DNA of 64,000 nt, from contig NZ_MU158693.1 in NCBI RefSeq assembly GCF_015209965.1, positions 347,138 through 411,137 of the forward strand, written 5' to 3'. Positions 29,880 through 38,405 of the stretch are shown in pieces. This DNA comes from Sphingobacterium pedocola. GTDB taxonomy: Bacteria; Bacteroidota; Bacteroidia; Sphingobacteriales; Sphingobacteriaceae. A program made the position numbers and the translations under genes. The notes beneath the pieces are model-generated. The model did no database searches. It was not told where the DNA came from and worked only from the letters and a program-made list of their open reading frames with translations. Position 1 is the first letter of the stretch. The number at the start of each line of letters is the position of its first letter.

Positions 29880-31124
29880 ATGAACAGTAACCGTATTTTG
29901 CAAATTGCTTATTTGCTCTTCTTTTCTCTAACAACGGGAACTTTATTTACCACCATCATCCCGTCGTGCTCGCAACCACCTTCCTCACAAATAACACAAA
30001 CCTACAACATCCCAGAAGAGTACTTGATAGAAGCCGACAATATTCCTTCATTTTGGATCAATACCATACCCGAGATCGAGGATTACATTAAAAATCATGT
30101 CAAAAAGGGCCAGATAAATCATGCCGGCACCTCGGCAGGAGGTCGAATAATTCAGTCTATTACGTACGGAAAAAAGCGAAAGGAGGGTGGCACGACTACT
30201 TTTTCAGGTTCCCTCGGCGTCAGTGATATACGACACTACCGCGGAGCAGACAGCGAAAATCTGGTATACATGGCTATATCAGCAGTTCACGGATACGAAG
30301 TAGAAGGCATTGTGGGCATGATCAATTTATTGTCGGTACTGGAAACCGGCAAAGACCTAAAGGGTACTGCTTGGCCAGAACTGACCCGGATGGCCGACAG
30401 CGTAGATCGGATTGTGCTCATCCCCTTAGTGAATCCAGATGGCAGAGCTAGGGTCCCTTTAAAGATGGAACCCAATCGAGGAGGAGCGCCTGACGCGTTT
30501 AACATACACGAGTACCTCAATACGGGCGGAAACCGAGACGGTACCATCATCGGATGGCCAGCAGTAAAGGAATTTATCCCTATGGATTTCAGTAAAGTCG
30601 GATTTCCAGGAGGGTACCCGAATGATGCAGGCGTAAACATCATGCACGACGATTTCTTTGGAACAGTCCAGCCCGAGACACGCATGCTTTTCGATATAGC
30701 AGCATCCGAGAAACCGGATCTCATCATAAATATGCATACCGGAGTACCCCGAAACAACTATTTTATGACAATCCACCGACCGTTTTGCGAACCACAGCTA
30801 CAACCTGCTTTCGACAGACTATACCAGACAATCAACACGCGCTTAACGACCCAAAACCTACGAGGTTCAACTGATATAGCCCTAGAAACAGACCCGGCTG
30901 GCGCCGATATGAAAGGCTACAACTTGAGCACAGCACTTAATCTACATTGCGGAGCTCTTAGCGTCGTGATCGAATCGGCTTGCCATGGTTTTTCGGGAAC
31001 CAATCTTAGTGGAGCACCAAGTTTACACAGCCCTCAAATGCTCGTAGACGCACAGCTAATCGCCCACCAAGAGTCTTTGCGGTTTTTATTACAATCTGGA
31101 GGCAGAGCCCAATGGCTAAAATAA
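29880..31124 (+). CDS. M14-family zinc metallocarboxypeptidase (lipoprotein or secreted)
   Basis: About 414 residues from MNSNRILQIAYLLFFSLTTG, chosen because it opens a signal peptide whose lipobox-like Cys lies in IPSCSQPP. The M14 metal ligands are seen as H-x-x-E in SAVHGYEVEG, the substrate-binding Arg region in LVNPDGRARV, and the third ligand in LIINMHTGVP; VVIESACHGFSG may hold the C-terminal catalytic Glu. The family trims C-terminal residues or amidates from peptides, including peptidoglycan and peptide-linked glycans. It follows the DeoR gene in the same direction but has its own promoter. Its link to the sugar locus is unclear. Confidence 0.85.
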   Translation: MNSNRILQIAYLLFFSLTTGTLFTTIIPSCSQPPSSQITQTYNIPEEYLIEADNIPSFWINTIPEIEDYIKNHVKKGQINHAGTSAGGRIIQSITYGKKRKEGGTTTFSGSLGVSDIRHYRGADSENLVYMAISAVHGYEVEGIVGMINLLSVLETGKDLKGTAWPELTRMADSVDRIVLIPLVNPDGRARVPLKMEPNRGGAPDAFNIHEYLNTGGNRDGTIIGWPAVKEFIPMDFSKVGFPGGYPNDAGVNIMHDDFFGTVQPETRMLFDIAASEKPDLIINMHTGVPRNNYFMTIHRPFCEPQLQPAFDRLYQTINTRLTTQNLRGSTDIALETDPAGADMKGYNLSTALNLHCGALSVVIESACHGFSGTNLSGAPSLHSPQMLVDAQLIAHQESLRFLLQSGGRAQWLK

Positions 31125-31320
31125 CCTGGTCTGATCAAAAAAAAAAAGATCACAACAAGTTTGACGAATCAAATGTATTGTAGTAAAGGGTCGGCAACAT
31201 ACCTGTGGACTTAACATATCTAACTTCTCCCATGTATAAAACTAATAATCTGTTTAAAAACCAGCTAATCGCTTTGCTGCATTTTTATTGCTGACATGTT
31301 CAGCTTGCCCTAAAACCAAC

Positions 31321-31366
31321 ATATAAAAAAGGAGCTAACCAATATCGGGAAGCTCCTTTTTTATAT
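31321..31366. terminator. Bidirectional rho-independent terminator
   Basis: A 16-bp perfect inverted repeat (ATATAAAAAAGGAGCT at 31321-31336 and its complement at 31351-31366) with a 14-nt loop has GC-rich centre and A/T tracts on both sides. It lies between the convergent M14 peptidase and pirin genes and can stop transcription in both directions. Apart from this hairpin the gap 31125-31414 shows nothing else. Confidence 0.85.
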
Positions 31367-31414
31367 GTTTAGTCGATGCGTAAAGGTCTTTACACAACCT
31401 TTTTACAGATTCAT

Positions 31415-32125
31415 TTAAAGCATGGGAACTTCCATTACCAGAATAGAAGATTTGGTAGTGGCTTTAAAATCCACCTGCTGAACTTCCCAAATACCGAGCC
31501 CATCCCTTCTTCCCAGATCTTCATCGCTAGCAGAGAGCTCTCCCTCTAATACAAATACATATACTCCATTTTCCGGGTTCTTTAACGTATAACTAATTTC
31601 GAACCCTTCTGTTAAATCAGCTAAATGAAACCAGGCATCTTGATGGATCCATACACCATCATCCTCCTTATTGGGGGACAATATTTGTTGAAATCTATTA
31701 TAACGTCCTTCAATCGGGATTGTTTGCTGGTCATATCGCGGTTTCACATTCCGCTCATTGGGGAATAACCATATCTGCAAAAACTTAACTGCTTCATCAG
31801 CATCCGCATTGTATTCGCTGTGTTGAATACCCGTTCCTGCGCTCATCACCTGAATTTCACCCGTACGGATTACCCCCTTATTTCCAATACTGTCCTGATG
31901 TTGGAGTACACCGCCCAATGGTATCGAGATAATTTCCATATTATCGTGCGGATGTGCTCCGAATCCGTTTCCACCAGACACGCTATCATCATTTAAAACT
32001 CGTAAAGCTCCAAAATGTACACGATCTTGATCGTAATAACCACCGAAACTAAAACTATGGAAACTCTTCAACCACCCGTGATCTGCATATCCCCTCGTGC
32101 CTGCTCTATGAATTACTGTCTTCAT
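31415..32125 (-). CDS. Pirin-family protein (YhhW-like, quercetin 2,3-dioxygenase type)
   Basis: 236 residues. The bicupin signature is VIHRAGTRGYADHGWLKSFH, then SFGGYYD, HFGALRVLNDDSV and GFGAHPHDNMEIISIPLGG; iron ligands are the His residues of HPHDN, the His of HQDSIG-like GVLQHQDS and Glu/His in TGIQHSEYN. Pirins are small cytosolic metal cupins; some oxidise flavonols and others act in redox control. It is transcribed away from a Crp-type regulator gene just upstream, same strand, 79 bp apart. Confidence 0.92.
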   Translation of the reverse strand: MKTVIHRAGTRGYADHGWLKSFHSFSFGGYYDQDRVHFGALRVLNDDSVSGGNGFGAHPHDNMEIISIPLGGVLQHQDSIGNKGVIRTGEIQVMSAGTGIQHSEYNADADEAVKFLQIWLFPNERNVKPRYDQQTIPIEGRYNRFQQILSPNKEDDGVWIHQDAWFHLADLTEGFEISYTLKNPENGVYVFVLEGELSASDEDLGRRDGLGIWEVQQVDFKATTKSSILVMEVPML

Positions 32126-32204
32126 ACTATTCCTTTCAATTGTTTATACACAAAAGTAGGGGAATTTAGCCCGTTAGTTCTTAACCTATATTAAGAAAAT
32201 CGAC

Positions 32205-32777
32205 CTAATTCCTTTCACCTCGCAGCTTACTCAGAAATTCGGGTGTAATACCAATAAAAGAGGCTATTTGCTTCTGAGGCAATGTATTAATTAATGTCGG
32301 GTATAGATCACAGAATTTTTGGTAACGCACCTTTGCAGGAAGGCTCAGGTAGTCCAATGTCCTGTGATTACTACTGGCTAATGCGTTTTCAGTTAATATT
32401 CGAAAATAACGTTCCAATTTTGGAATCCGATCGAAAATACGCAATTGACAATCCCGACTTAAAATCAATACTTTGGAATCCAATAAGGCATCGATGTTCA
32501 ATTCGCTTGATGTTTGTTTCACAAAACTGTACATATCTGAAATCCACCAATTCTCAGGAGCAAATTGTAGAACATGCTCAAATCCATTTTGGTCAATAAT
32601 ATAAGATCGCAGGCAGCCTTCTAACACAAAAGCAGAATACTGTGCTATTTCTCCTGCCCGATGTACGAAATGCTTCCGTGGAACATCTTTCTCGCGAACC
32701 AGTTCTTTTACGATTTCAATCTCATCCCCAGTCAAAAGGCATATCCCATTAATATGAGAAATTAATTTATCCACCAT
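32205..32777 (-). CDS. Crp/Fnr-family transcriptional regulator
   Basis: 190 residues. The N-terminal cyclic-nucleotide-binding-like beta roll includes FVHRAGEIAQYSAFVLEGCL; the C-terminal HTH is LPQKQIASFIGITPEFLSKL. It is shorter than Crp (about 210), as is usual for the Bacteroidota Crp/Fnr group that lacks the cAMP phosphate-binding Arg block. It is 5 bp downstream of the prolyl oligopeptidase gene and upstream of pirin, so it may control pirin. Effector unknown. Confidence 0.85.
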   Translation of the reverse strand: MVDKLISHINGICLLTGDEIEIVKELVREKDVPRKHFVHRAGEIAQYSAFVLEGCLRSYIIDQNGFEHVLQFAPENWWISDMYSFVKQTSSELNIDALLDSKVLILSRDCQLRIFDRIPKLERYFRILTENALASSNHRTLDYLSLPAKVRYQKFCDLYPTLINTLPQKQIASFIGITPEFLSKLRGERN

Positions 32778-32782
32778 ATCTG

Positions 32783-34939
32783 TTATTTGACCTCTTTATA
32801 TCCTATTCCCATATTTTGGAACATGAAAGTCCATTTATCTACTTGTTCCGCAATAACCATAGCAGTGGACTTACCTGCACCATGCCCAGCCTTGGTGTCA
32901 ATACGAATCAGAACGGGATTTGATCCTGTGTGATATTCTTGAAGACGTGCCGCAAATTTAAACGAATGAGCGGGCACAACACGGTCGTCGTGGTCAGCTG
33001 TTGTTACCATGGTAGCTGGATAGGCTGTATTCGGCTTCAACGCATGGTAGGGCGAATACTTATACAGATATTCAAACATCTCCTTACTATCATCCGCTGT
33101 CCCATAGTCAAATGCCCATCCTGCTCCGGCAGTAAATTTATGATAACGAAGCATATCTAACACGCCTACAGCAGGAAATACCACTTTAAACAACTCCGGT
33201 CTTTGCGTCATACATGCCCCCACTAATAATCCACCATTTGATCCACCCGCAATAGCCAACCGCTGCGAAGAGGTATATTTCTGGTCGATCAGGTATTCGG
33301 CTGCAGCGATAAAATCGTCAAATACATTTTGCTTATTCATCTGCACACCGGCAAGATGCCAGCGCTCGCCATACTCTCCTCCTCCCCGAAGGTTTGCCAC
33401 GGCATGTATGCCACCTTGTTCCAACAGAATGATATTACCGGTAGAAAAGGACGGTGTCAAGCTTATGTTAAATCCGCCATAGCCATACAACACAGTAGGA
33501 TTGGTGCCGTCTAATTTAATATCTTTTTTATAGGTAATAATCATCGGTATTTTCGTTCCATCCTTAGAGGTGTAAAATACTTGCTTGGACTCATAGCGGG
33601 AAGGGTCGAAATTGATTGCTGATTTTTTATAAACTTCCGATTTTCCGGATGCCATATCATATTTATAGATCGTAACCGGGTTAACGTAATTCGTAAAAGA
33701 ATAATATAAATCTTCATCTTTTACTTTCGCACTGAATCCACCTGCAGAACCTATGCCGGGTAGCTCGATTTCCCGTTCTAGCGTTCCGTTTCGGTCGTAT
33801 TGTTTTACCTGCGAGGTTGCGTCTTTCAGGTAATTCGCAAATATCTTACCTCCACCGGTTGTAGGCGATAGCGACTGTTCCGTTTCAGCGATTAATGTTT
33901 GCCAATTTTTAGGTTGTGGATCGGCAACATCGGCAGTTACGACACGTCCATTGGGTGCATCCAGTTCCGTATAAATAAACAATTTAGTACCATCGTTATC
34001 GATGATATCATGGTTTTTATCCATATCACCCACCACCGTTACAAAAACGGCATTAGGGGAGGCAAGATCTTTAATATATAATTCATTGCCGGAAGTGGTA
34101 TTCGCTGCCGACACAATCAGATAACGTTCATCTTCCGTCAGGGTAGCGCTGATGTAGCGACGCGGCATATCCGTTCCTCCAAATACCAGTTCGTCATCTG
34201 TCTGCCGTGTATTTAATTTATGGAAATATAGCTTATGCTGATCTGTCATGGCCGACAACACCGACCCCTCTTTGGGTTTGTCATAACTGCTATAATAAAT
34301 CCCATCATTGCCTTTCCAAGCTAACCCCGAGAATTTCACATCTATCAGCGTTTCTCCGACAACAGATTTATCTTCGGTTTTCAGAACGACAACCTTTGTC
34401 CAATCAGACCCACCTTCCGAAATCTGATAGGCTACCAACGAACCATCTTTAGAGAAGGATATATCGGCCAATGAGCTTGTACCATCTTCCGAAAATTTGT
34501 TAGGATCCAGAAAAACCTCTTCTTTTCCCTCATCACCTTTTTTACGCCACAGTACATATTGGTTCTGAAGCCCATCGTTTTTGTAAAAATAGATATAGTC
34601 GCCCTCCTTAATCGGAGCCCCTACCTTCTCGTAATTCCACAAGCTCTCCAAACGGCTATAAATAGCATCACGGAATGGAATCTGCTCTAAATAATCCTGC
34701 GTTACTTCGTTTTGGGCAGTTACCCATTGTTTGGTTTCATCAGATAAGTCGTTTTCTAACCAACGATACGGATCGTCCACAATGGTTCCGAAGTAGTCAT
34801 CCTTCACATTCACGTTGTCTGTCTTTGGGTATGGTTTTAGTTTAATCGCCTTGTTCGCTTCGATGCTTTTTTGCGCTTGCTGTCCGCATCCGGCGATCGT
34901 CAATACTGACAACAGCATAATACTACATGATTTATTCAT
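32783..34939 (-). CDS. Prolyl oligopeptidase (S9A), lipoprotein signal
   Basis: 718 residues. The signal MNKSCSIMLLSVLTIAGCGQ has a lipobox, so the enzyme should be periplasmic or outer-membrane anchored. Residues about 30-90 hold the N-terminal PYPKTDNVNVKDDYFGTIVD/DPYRWLEN block; a seven-bladed propeller follows; the alpha/beta-hydrolase domain has the serine in AIAGGSNGGLLVGAC, the Asp in TTADHDDRVVPAHS and the His in KAGHGAGKS. It cleaves short peptides after proline. Full length for the family. Confidence 0.95.
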   Translation of the reverse strand: MNKSCSIMLLSVLTIAGCGQQAQKSIEANKAIKLKPYPKTDNVNVKDDYFGTIVDDPYRWLENDLSDETKQWVTAQNEVTQDYLEQIPFRDAIYSRLESLWNYEKVGAPIKEGDYIYFYKNDGLQNQYVLWRKKGDEGKEEVFLDPNKFSEDGTSSLADISFSKDGSLVAYQISEGGSDWTKVVVLKTEDKSVVGETLIDVKFSGLAWKGNDGIYYSSYDKPKEGSVLSAMTDQHKLYFHKLNTRQTDDELVFGGTDMPRRYISATLTEDERYLIVSAANTTSGNELYIKDLASPNAVFVTVVGDMDKNHDIIDNDGTKLFIYTELDAPNGRVVTADVADPQPKNWQTLIAETEQSLSPTTGGGKIFANYLKDATSQVKQYDRNGTLEREIELPGIGSAGGFSAKVKDEDLYYSFTNYVNPVTIYKYDMASGKSEVYKKSAINFDPSRYESKQVFYTSKDGTKIPMIITYKKDIKLDGTNPTVLYGYGGFNISLTPSFSTGNIILLEQGGIHAVANLRGGGEYGERWHLAGVQMNKQNVFDDFIAAAEYLIDQKYTSSQRLAIAGGSNGGLLVGACMTQRPELFKVVFPAVGVLDMLRYHKFTAGAGWAFDYGTADDSKEMFEYLYKYSPYHALKPNTAYPATMVTTADHDDRVVPAHSFKFAARLQEYHTGSNPVLIRIDTKAGHGAGKSTAMVIAEQVDKWTFMFQNMGIGYKEVK

Positions 34940-35017
34940 ATTCTAACACTTGATACGACAAGATAGGAGTTTTTTTTAAGAAAGTTCTTGATGGCCTTTG
35001 AGAATAGACACTTTCAG

Positions 35018-35054
35018 AAAAAAAAGGATATCCATTATGTGGATATCCTTTTTT
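35018..35054. terminator. Terminator of the tRNA-Asp cluster
   Basis: GGATATCC at 35026-35033 and 35041-35048 form a hairpin with a 7-nt loop, flanked by A8 and T6 tracts, giving a symmetric rho-independent terminator. It lies 5 bp past the last tRNA-Asp 3' end on the minus strand, so it should end the tRNA transcript. Confidence 0.8.
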
Positions 35055-35058
35055 AAAG

Positions 35059-35132
35059 CGGTCTGGACGGGACTCGAACCCGCGACCCCATGCGTGACAG
35101 GCATGTATTCTAACCAGCTGAACTACCAGACC
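35059..35132 (-). tRNA. tRNA-Asp(GTC), copy 3 of the cluster
   Basis: 74 nt. The acceptor stem GGTCTGG/CCAGACC with discriminator G, the D-loop AGTTCAGCTGGTTAGAA, the anticodon loop CTGTCAC (anticodon GTC) and the T-arm GGGTTCGAGTCCC are all complete. No CCA is encoded; CCA must be added. It is identical to copy 2. Confidence 0.96.
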
Positions 35133-35159
35133 TAAGATTTAATTGTTAAAAGAGATTAG

Positions 35160-35233
35160 CGGTCTGGACGGGACTCGAACCCGCGACCCCATGCGTGACA
35201 GGCATGTATTCTAACCAGCTGAACTACCAGACC
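35160..35233 (-). tRNA. tRNA-Asp(GTC), copy 2 of the cluster
   Basis: 74 nt, identical in sequence to the copy at 35059, with a 27-bp spacer between them. Anticodon GTC is read from CTGTCAC; 3' CCA is not encoded. Confidence 0.96.
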
Positions 35234-35291
35234 TAAAATCTTTTAATCTTTTTTAAGAACGTTAGAAAGTTAAATCTTTCTCTTTTTGAAG

Positions 35292-35365
35292 CGGTCTGGA
35301 CGGGACTCGAACCCGCGACCCCATGCGTGACAGGCATGTATTCTAACCAGCTGAACTACCAAACC
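35292..35365 (-). tRNA. tRNA-Asp(GTC), copy 1 (promoter-proximal), acceptor-stem variant
   Basis: 74 nt. It matches the other two copies except at acceptor position 4, where T replaces C (GGTTTGG). This turns the 4-69 C-G pair into a U-G wobble, so the stem still folds. Anticodon GTC. As the first gene of the transcript, it could be the ancestral or a drifting copy. Confidence 0.95.
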
Positions 35366-35390
35366 TCAACCCTTCTTGTTAGAAGGTGTG

Positions 35391-35422
35391 CAAATATAGC
35401 GCTATTTTCGAATAAACCTAAA
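35391..35422 (-). promoter_or_regulatory. Candidate promoter of the tRNA-Asp operon
   Basis: On the minus strand TATATTTG (35391-35398) matches the TAnnTTTG -7 box, with TTTAG about 20 bp upstream as a -33 box. It sits about 25 bp before the first tRNA. Confidence 0.5.
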
Positions 35423-35438
35423 TTTTTTTAAAAAAATC

Positions 35439-36512
35439 TTAGTCTACGGTACCGTCTTTCATCTTTTCTGCATTCTCGGCAAACTGTAATGCATCGATAA
35501 TATCCTGAATATCACCATCCAAAATAGCCGGCAAATTGTATGTTGTCAATCCAATTCTATGTTCGGTAAATCTTCCTTGAGGGAAATTATAGGTACGGAT
35601 TTTCGCAGAACGATCACCCGTCGAAACCAATGTCTTTCTCCGAGCTGCAATATCGCCGTTCTTTTTATTCAGCTCGATTTCATAAAGTTTGGTACGAAGC
35701 ATTTCCATGGCCAGTTCTCGATTCGCTAATTGAGACCGCTCTACCTGACAAACGACAACAATTCCAGATGGTTTGTGTGTCAATTGTACTTTAGTTTCTA
35801 CTTTGTTGACGTTCTGTCCGCCGGCTCCACCGGAACGGGAAGTCTGCAACTCAACATCGGCTGGATTGATTTCCACGTCTACTTCCTCAGCTTCAGGCAA
35901 AACAGCAACAGATGCAGCAGAGGTATGCACACGTCCTTGTGTTTCGGTATCCGGAACACGTTGTACACGGTGTACTCCTGATTCATATTTTAGCTGGCCG
36001 TAAACATCTTCACCGATTACCTTCAAAATTACCTCTTTGTAACCACCAGAGGTCCCTTCTGTTACATCCATTACTTCATTTCGCCATCCTTTTGTCTCGA
36101 AGAACCGAGTATACATACGGTATAGGTCACCGGCAAACAAAGCAGCTTCATCGCCTCCTGTACCGCCACGGATTTCAATTATCGCATTTTTAGCGTCTTC
36201 TGGATCTTTAGGAATGAGCATCAATCGTATCTCATCTTCCTTTTCTTCTTTTTGAACGAAAAGGAGATCCTGTTCTTCTTTTGCCATCTCCCGAAGTTCC
36301 TGATCTTTTTCGTTAGAGAGGATATCTTTATTCGTGTCGATGTTGCTAACTATATTTTTATAGATATGATATTGATCTACAATTTTGCCAAGGTCTTTAT
36401 ATTCCTTATTCAATCTAGCAAAACGTTTCATATCGTTGATGGTTTCGGGGTTGCTTAGCTCAGCCTCCACTTCTTCCCATCGTTCTTTAATGGCTTGTAA
36501 TTTTTCTAACAT
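35439..36512 (-). CDS. prfA: Peptide chain release factor 1
   Basis: 357 residues, the standard RF1 length. The GGQ peptidyl-tRNA hydrolysis motif is in [20 protein letters not shown]; the codon-recognition region reads [20 protein letters not shown], the PxT form (PDT) of RF1 rather than the SPF of RF2, so it should read UAA and UAG. The N-terminal coiled domain ([20 protein letters not shown]) is complete. Monocistronic; upstream of the tRNA cluster in the same direction. Confidence 0.97.
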   Translation of the reverse strand: MLEKLQAIKERWEEVEAELSNPETINDMKRFARLNKEYKDLGKIVDQYHIYKNIVSNIDTNKDILSNEKDQELREMAKEEQDLLFVQKEEKEDEIRLMLIPKDPEDAKNAIIEIRGGTGGDEAALFAGDLYRMYTRFFETKGWRNEVMDVTEGTSGGYKEVILKVIGEDVYGQLKYESGVHRVQRVPDTETQGRVHTSAASVAVLPEAEEVDVEINPADVELQTSRSGGAGGQNVNKVETKVQLTHKPSGIVVVCQVERSQLANRELAMEMLRTKLYEIELNKKNGDIAARRKTLVSTGDRSAKIRTYNFPQGRFTEHRIGLTTYNLPAILDGDIQDIIDALQFAENAEKMKDGTVD

Positions 36513-36592
36513 AATACTTTAACTAGGGGGCATATAAGCCCATTAGGGAGTACAAAAGTACTTAAAATTTATGTTATAGAAAGAAGTAATTT

Positions 36593-36922
36593 CTAATGAC
36601 TTGAAACAACTTTAAGTCCCACGATCGAGGCTATTAACGTGAAAATAAAAAATATTCTCCAAAAGTCCGCAGGCTCTTTAAAGAAGATTATCCCCATCAG
36701 TACCGTTCCTACGGCACCAATCCCCGTCCATATGGCATAGGCTGTTCCGAGTGGTAATGTTTGCGTTGCTTTGATCAATAAGGCCATGCTGACAAATAGG
36801 GAGATAATAAACCCTCCGTACCAAAGGTACATTATGGAACCTGAACTTTCTTTCGCTTTACCAAGACATGTCGTAAAACCAACTTCAAATAACCCAGCAA
36901 CAATCAATATAATCCAATTCAT
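36593..36922 (-). CDS. Small multidrug resistance (SMR) family exporter
   Basis: 109 residues from MNWIILIVAGLFEVGFTTCL; seven further residues are open upstream but the family begins at this Met. There are four hydrophobic helices, with the essential membrane Glu in AGLFEVGF and the LGTAYAIWTGIGAVGTVLMG helix 3 signature. EVxxTxxLGKA suggests the SugE/Gdx side (guanidinium exporters) more than EmrE, but subtype is uncertain. It functions as a dual-topology dimer in the inner membrane driven by protons. Its upstream neighbour is a Crp-type regulator in the same direction. Confidence 0.88.
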   Translation of the reverse strand: MNWIILIVAGLFEVGFTTCLGKAKESSGSIMYLWYGGFIISLFVSMALLIKATQTLPLGTAYAIWTGIGAVGTVLMGIIFFKEPADFWRIFFIFTLIASIVGLKVVSSH

Positions 36923-36988
36923 AATAAAAATAATTTTAAACAAAGGTCAGAAGATTTGAGGAAATAACTTTTTACAAATGTTAAAAAA

Positions 36989-37552
36989 TCATCGTATATG
37001 CGCACGAATTCGACTTAGTGTAACTTGCGTAACACCCAGATACGATGCTATGAATCCCAGTTTCACACGATTGGTGATATTAGCTTCTTTCCGAAGTAAA
37101 TCTTGATATCGCTCAGAAGCTGTTTTAAAGAGCTTCTGCATCAGTCGCTCTTCAATTTTAAGGATTTCAAATTCAGCCAGTTTTCTGCCCCAATTTGCAA
37201 TCGCCGTAGAATTCTCGTAAAGACTTTGAAGGCTGGCGATTTCTATTCGGATCATTATAGATGTTTCGAGCGTTTCGATATTTTCATACCCTCGTTTACC
37301 ATGAATGTAACTGTTTAACGAAATCATCGCTTCACCAGGAAATGAGAAAGCAAGGATGACCGCTATATCAGCTTTGTGATAATATATACGACAGATGCCC
37401 TCTTGTAGAAAGTAGATGTATTTCGATAGCTTGTCTGTGTCAATAAAGACAGTATTTTTGGAAACTTGAATCGTTTCGGAGATGGAAAGAAGTTTTTGCA
37501 GATCTTCTTTTTTTAATGGATGGATACGCTGAACGATATCTACGAATTCCAT
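36989..37552 (-). CDS. Crp/Fnr-family transcriptional regulator
   Basis: 187 residues. The sensor roll contains ISETIQVSKNTVFIDTDKLS and IYFLQEGICRIYYHKADIAV; the HTH is KLGFIASYLGVTQVTLSRIR. It resembles the regulator at 32205 in size and layout but not closely in sequence. It overlaps the end of the lpxH-like gene by 13 bp and lies 66 bp from the SMR gene, so it may control the exporter. Confidence 0.85.
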   Translation of the reverse strand: MEFVDIVQRIHPLKKEDLQKLLSISETIQVSKNTVFIDTDKLSKYIYFLQEGICRIYYHKADIAVILAFSFPGEAMISLNSYIHGKRGYENIETLETSIMIRIEIASLQSLYENSTAIANWGRKLAEFEILKIEERLMQKLFKTASERYQDLLRKEANITNRVKLGFIASYLGVTQVTLSRIRAHIR

Positions 37553-38289
37553 TTTTCTAATTGCAATTTTTCACCGTCCCATACGGCATAGGTTGAATAG
37601 TTAATCCACTCGCCTAAATTAATTACTTGAGTAGAATCGCTTAATTTAATGTCGTACGGAAAATGGCGATGTCCAAAGATCAGATAATCGTAATGCTTTT
37701 TTGTGAGCAGTTCCTTTCCATACTGAATAAGCCATTCGTTTTCCTCTCCAAGAAATTTTTCCTCTGCGTTGCTAGCAGCTCTGCTGTGCTTAGACCAGCG
37801 CTGTGCTATTCCGATTCCCAAATTAGGGTGAAGTCGCGCAAAAAGCCATTGACAGGCTGTACTTCGAAAGATTTTTTTTAGGAATTTATATTTGCGGTCG
37901 CCAGGCCCCAGTCCGTCACCGTGATGAATATAGAAACTATTTCCGTTGAGGCTTAATTCCAATTCATCCGAAATAATGGTCGCTCCTAATTCCTGCTCTA
38001 AATAACCAAACATCCACATGTCATGATTGCCTTTAAAGAGCGTAATTTTAACACCTAGGTCAGCTAATTCAGCCAGCTTACCTAAGAAACGAATATAGCC
38101 TTTTGGAACGACCGTGGCGTATTCAAACCAAAAATCAAAAATATCACCCACTAAATATAATTCCGCTGCATTAGATTTAATGAAATCCAGCCACGAGATA
38201 ATGTTTCGCTCTCTTAATACGGACGATTCTTTGGGAAAAGACCCCAAATGGAAATCTGATGCAAAATATATGTGGTTGCGTATAGTCAT
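37540..38289 (-). CDS. lpxH: UDP-2,3-diacylglucosamine diphosphatase-like metallophosphatase
   Basis: About 249 residues from MTIRNHIYFASDFHLGS; the frame is open to 38364 but the metallophosphatase core starts here. Metal-binding motifs are DFHLGS, LVGDIFDFWFE, LFKGNHDMW, YIHHGDGLGPGD and FGHRHFP, the order of LpxH enzymes. The reaction is UDP-diacylglucosamine to lipid X plus UMP in lipid A synthesis, at the inner face of the inner membrane. Overlaps the Crp-type gene. Another calcineurin-like phosphatase cannot be fully excluded. Confidence 0.88.
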   Translation of the reverse strand: MTIRNHIYFASDFHLGSFPKESSVLRERNIISWLDFIKSNAAELYLVGDIFDFWFEYATVVPKGYIRFLGKLAELADLGVKITLFKGNHDMWMFGYLEQELGATIISDELELSLNGNSFYIHHGDGLGPGDRKYKFLKKIFRSTACQWLFARLHPNLGIGIAQRWSKHSRAASNAEEKFLGEENEWLIQYGKELLTKKHYDYLIFGHRHFPYDIKLSDSTQVINLGEWINYSTYAVWDGEKLQLEKWNS

Positions 38290-38405
38290 CTTTGCGAAGC
38301 TAGACAATTGCTGCGAATTTTCAAACTGTAGAACGAGCCAGGAAATAACAAAGAAGAGCCTCAAGTTATATTCTTGAGGCTCTTCTTTGTCGATTATTAC
38401 ACCAC

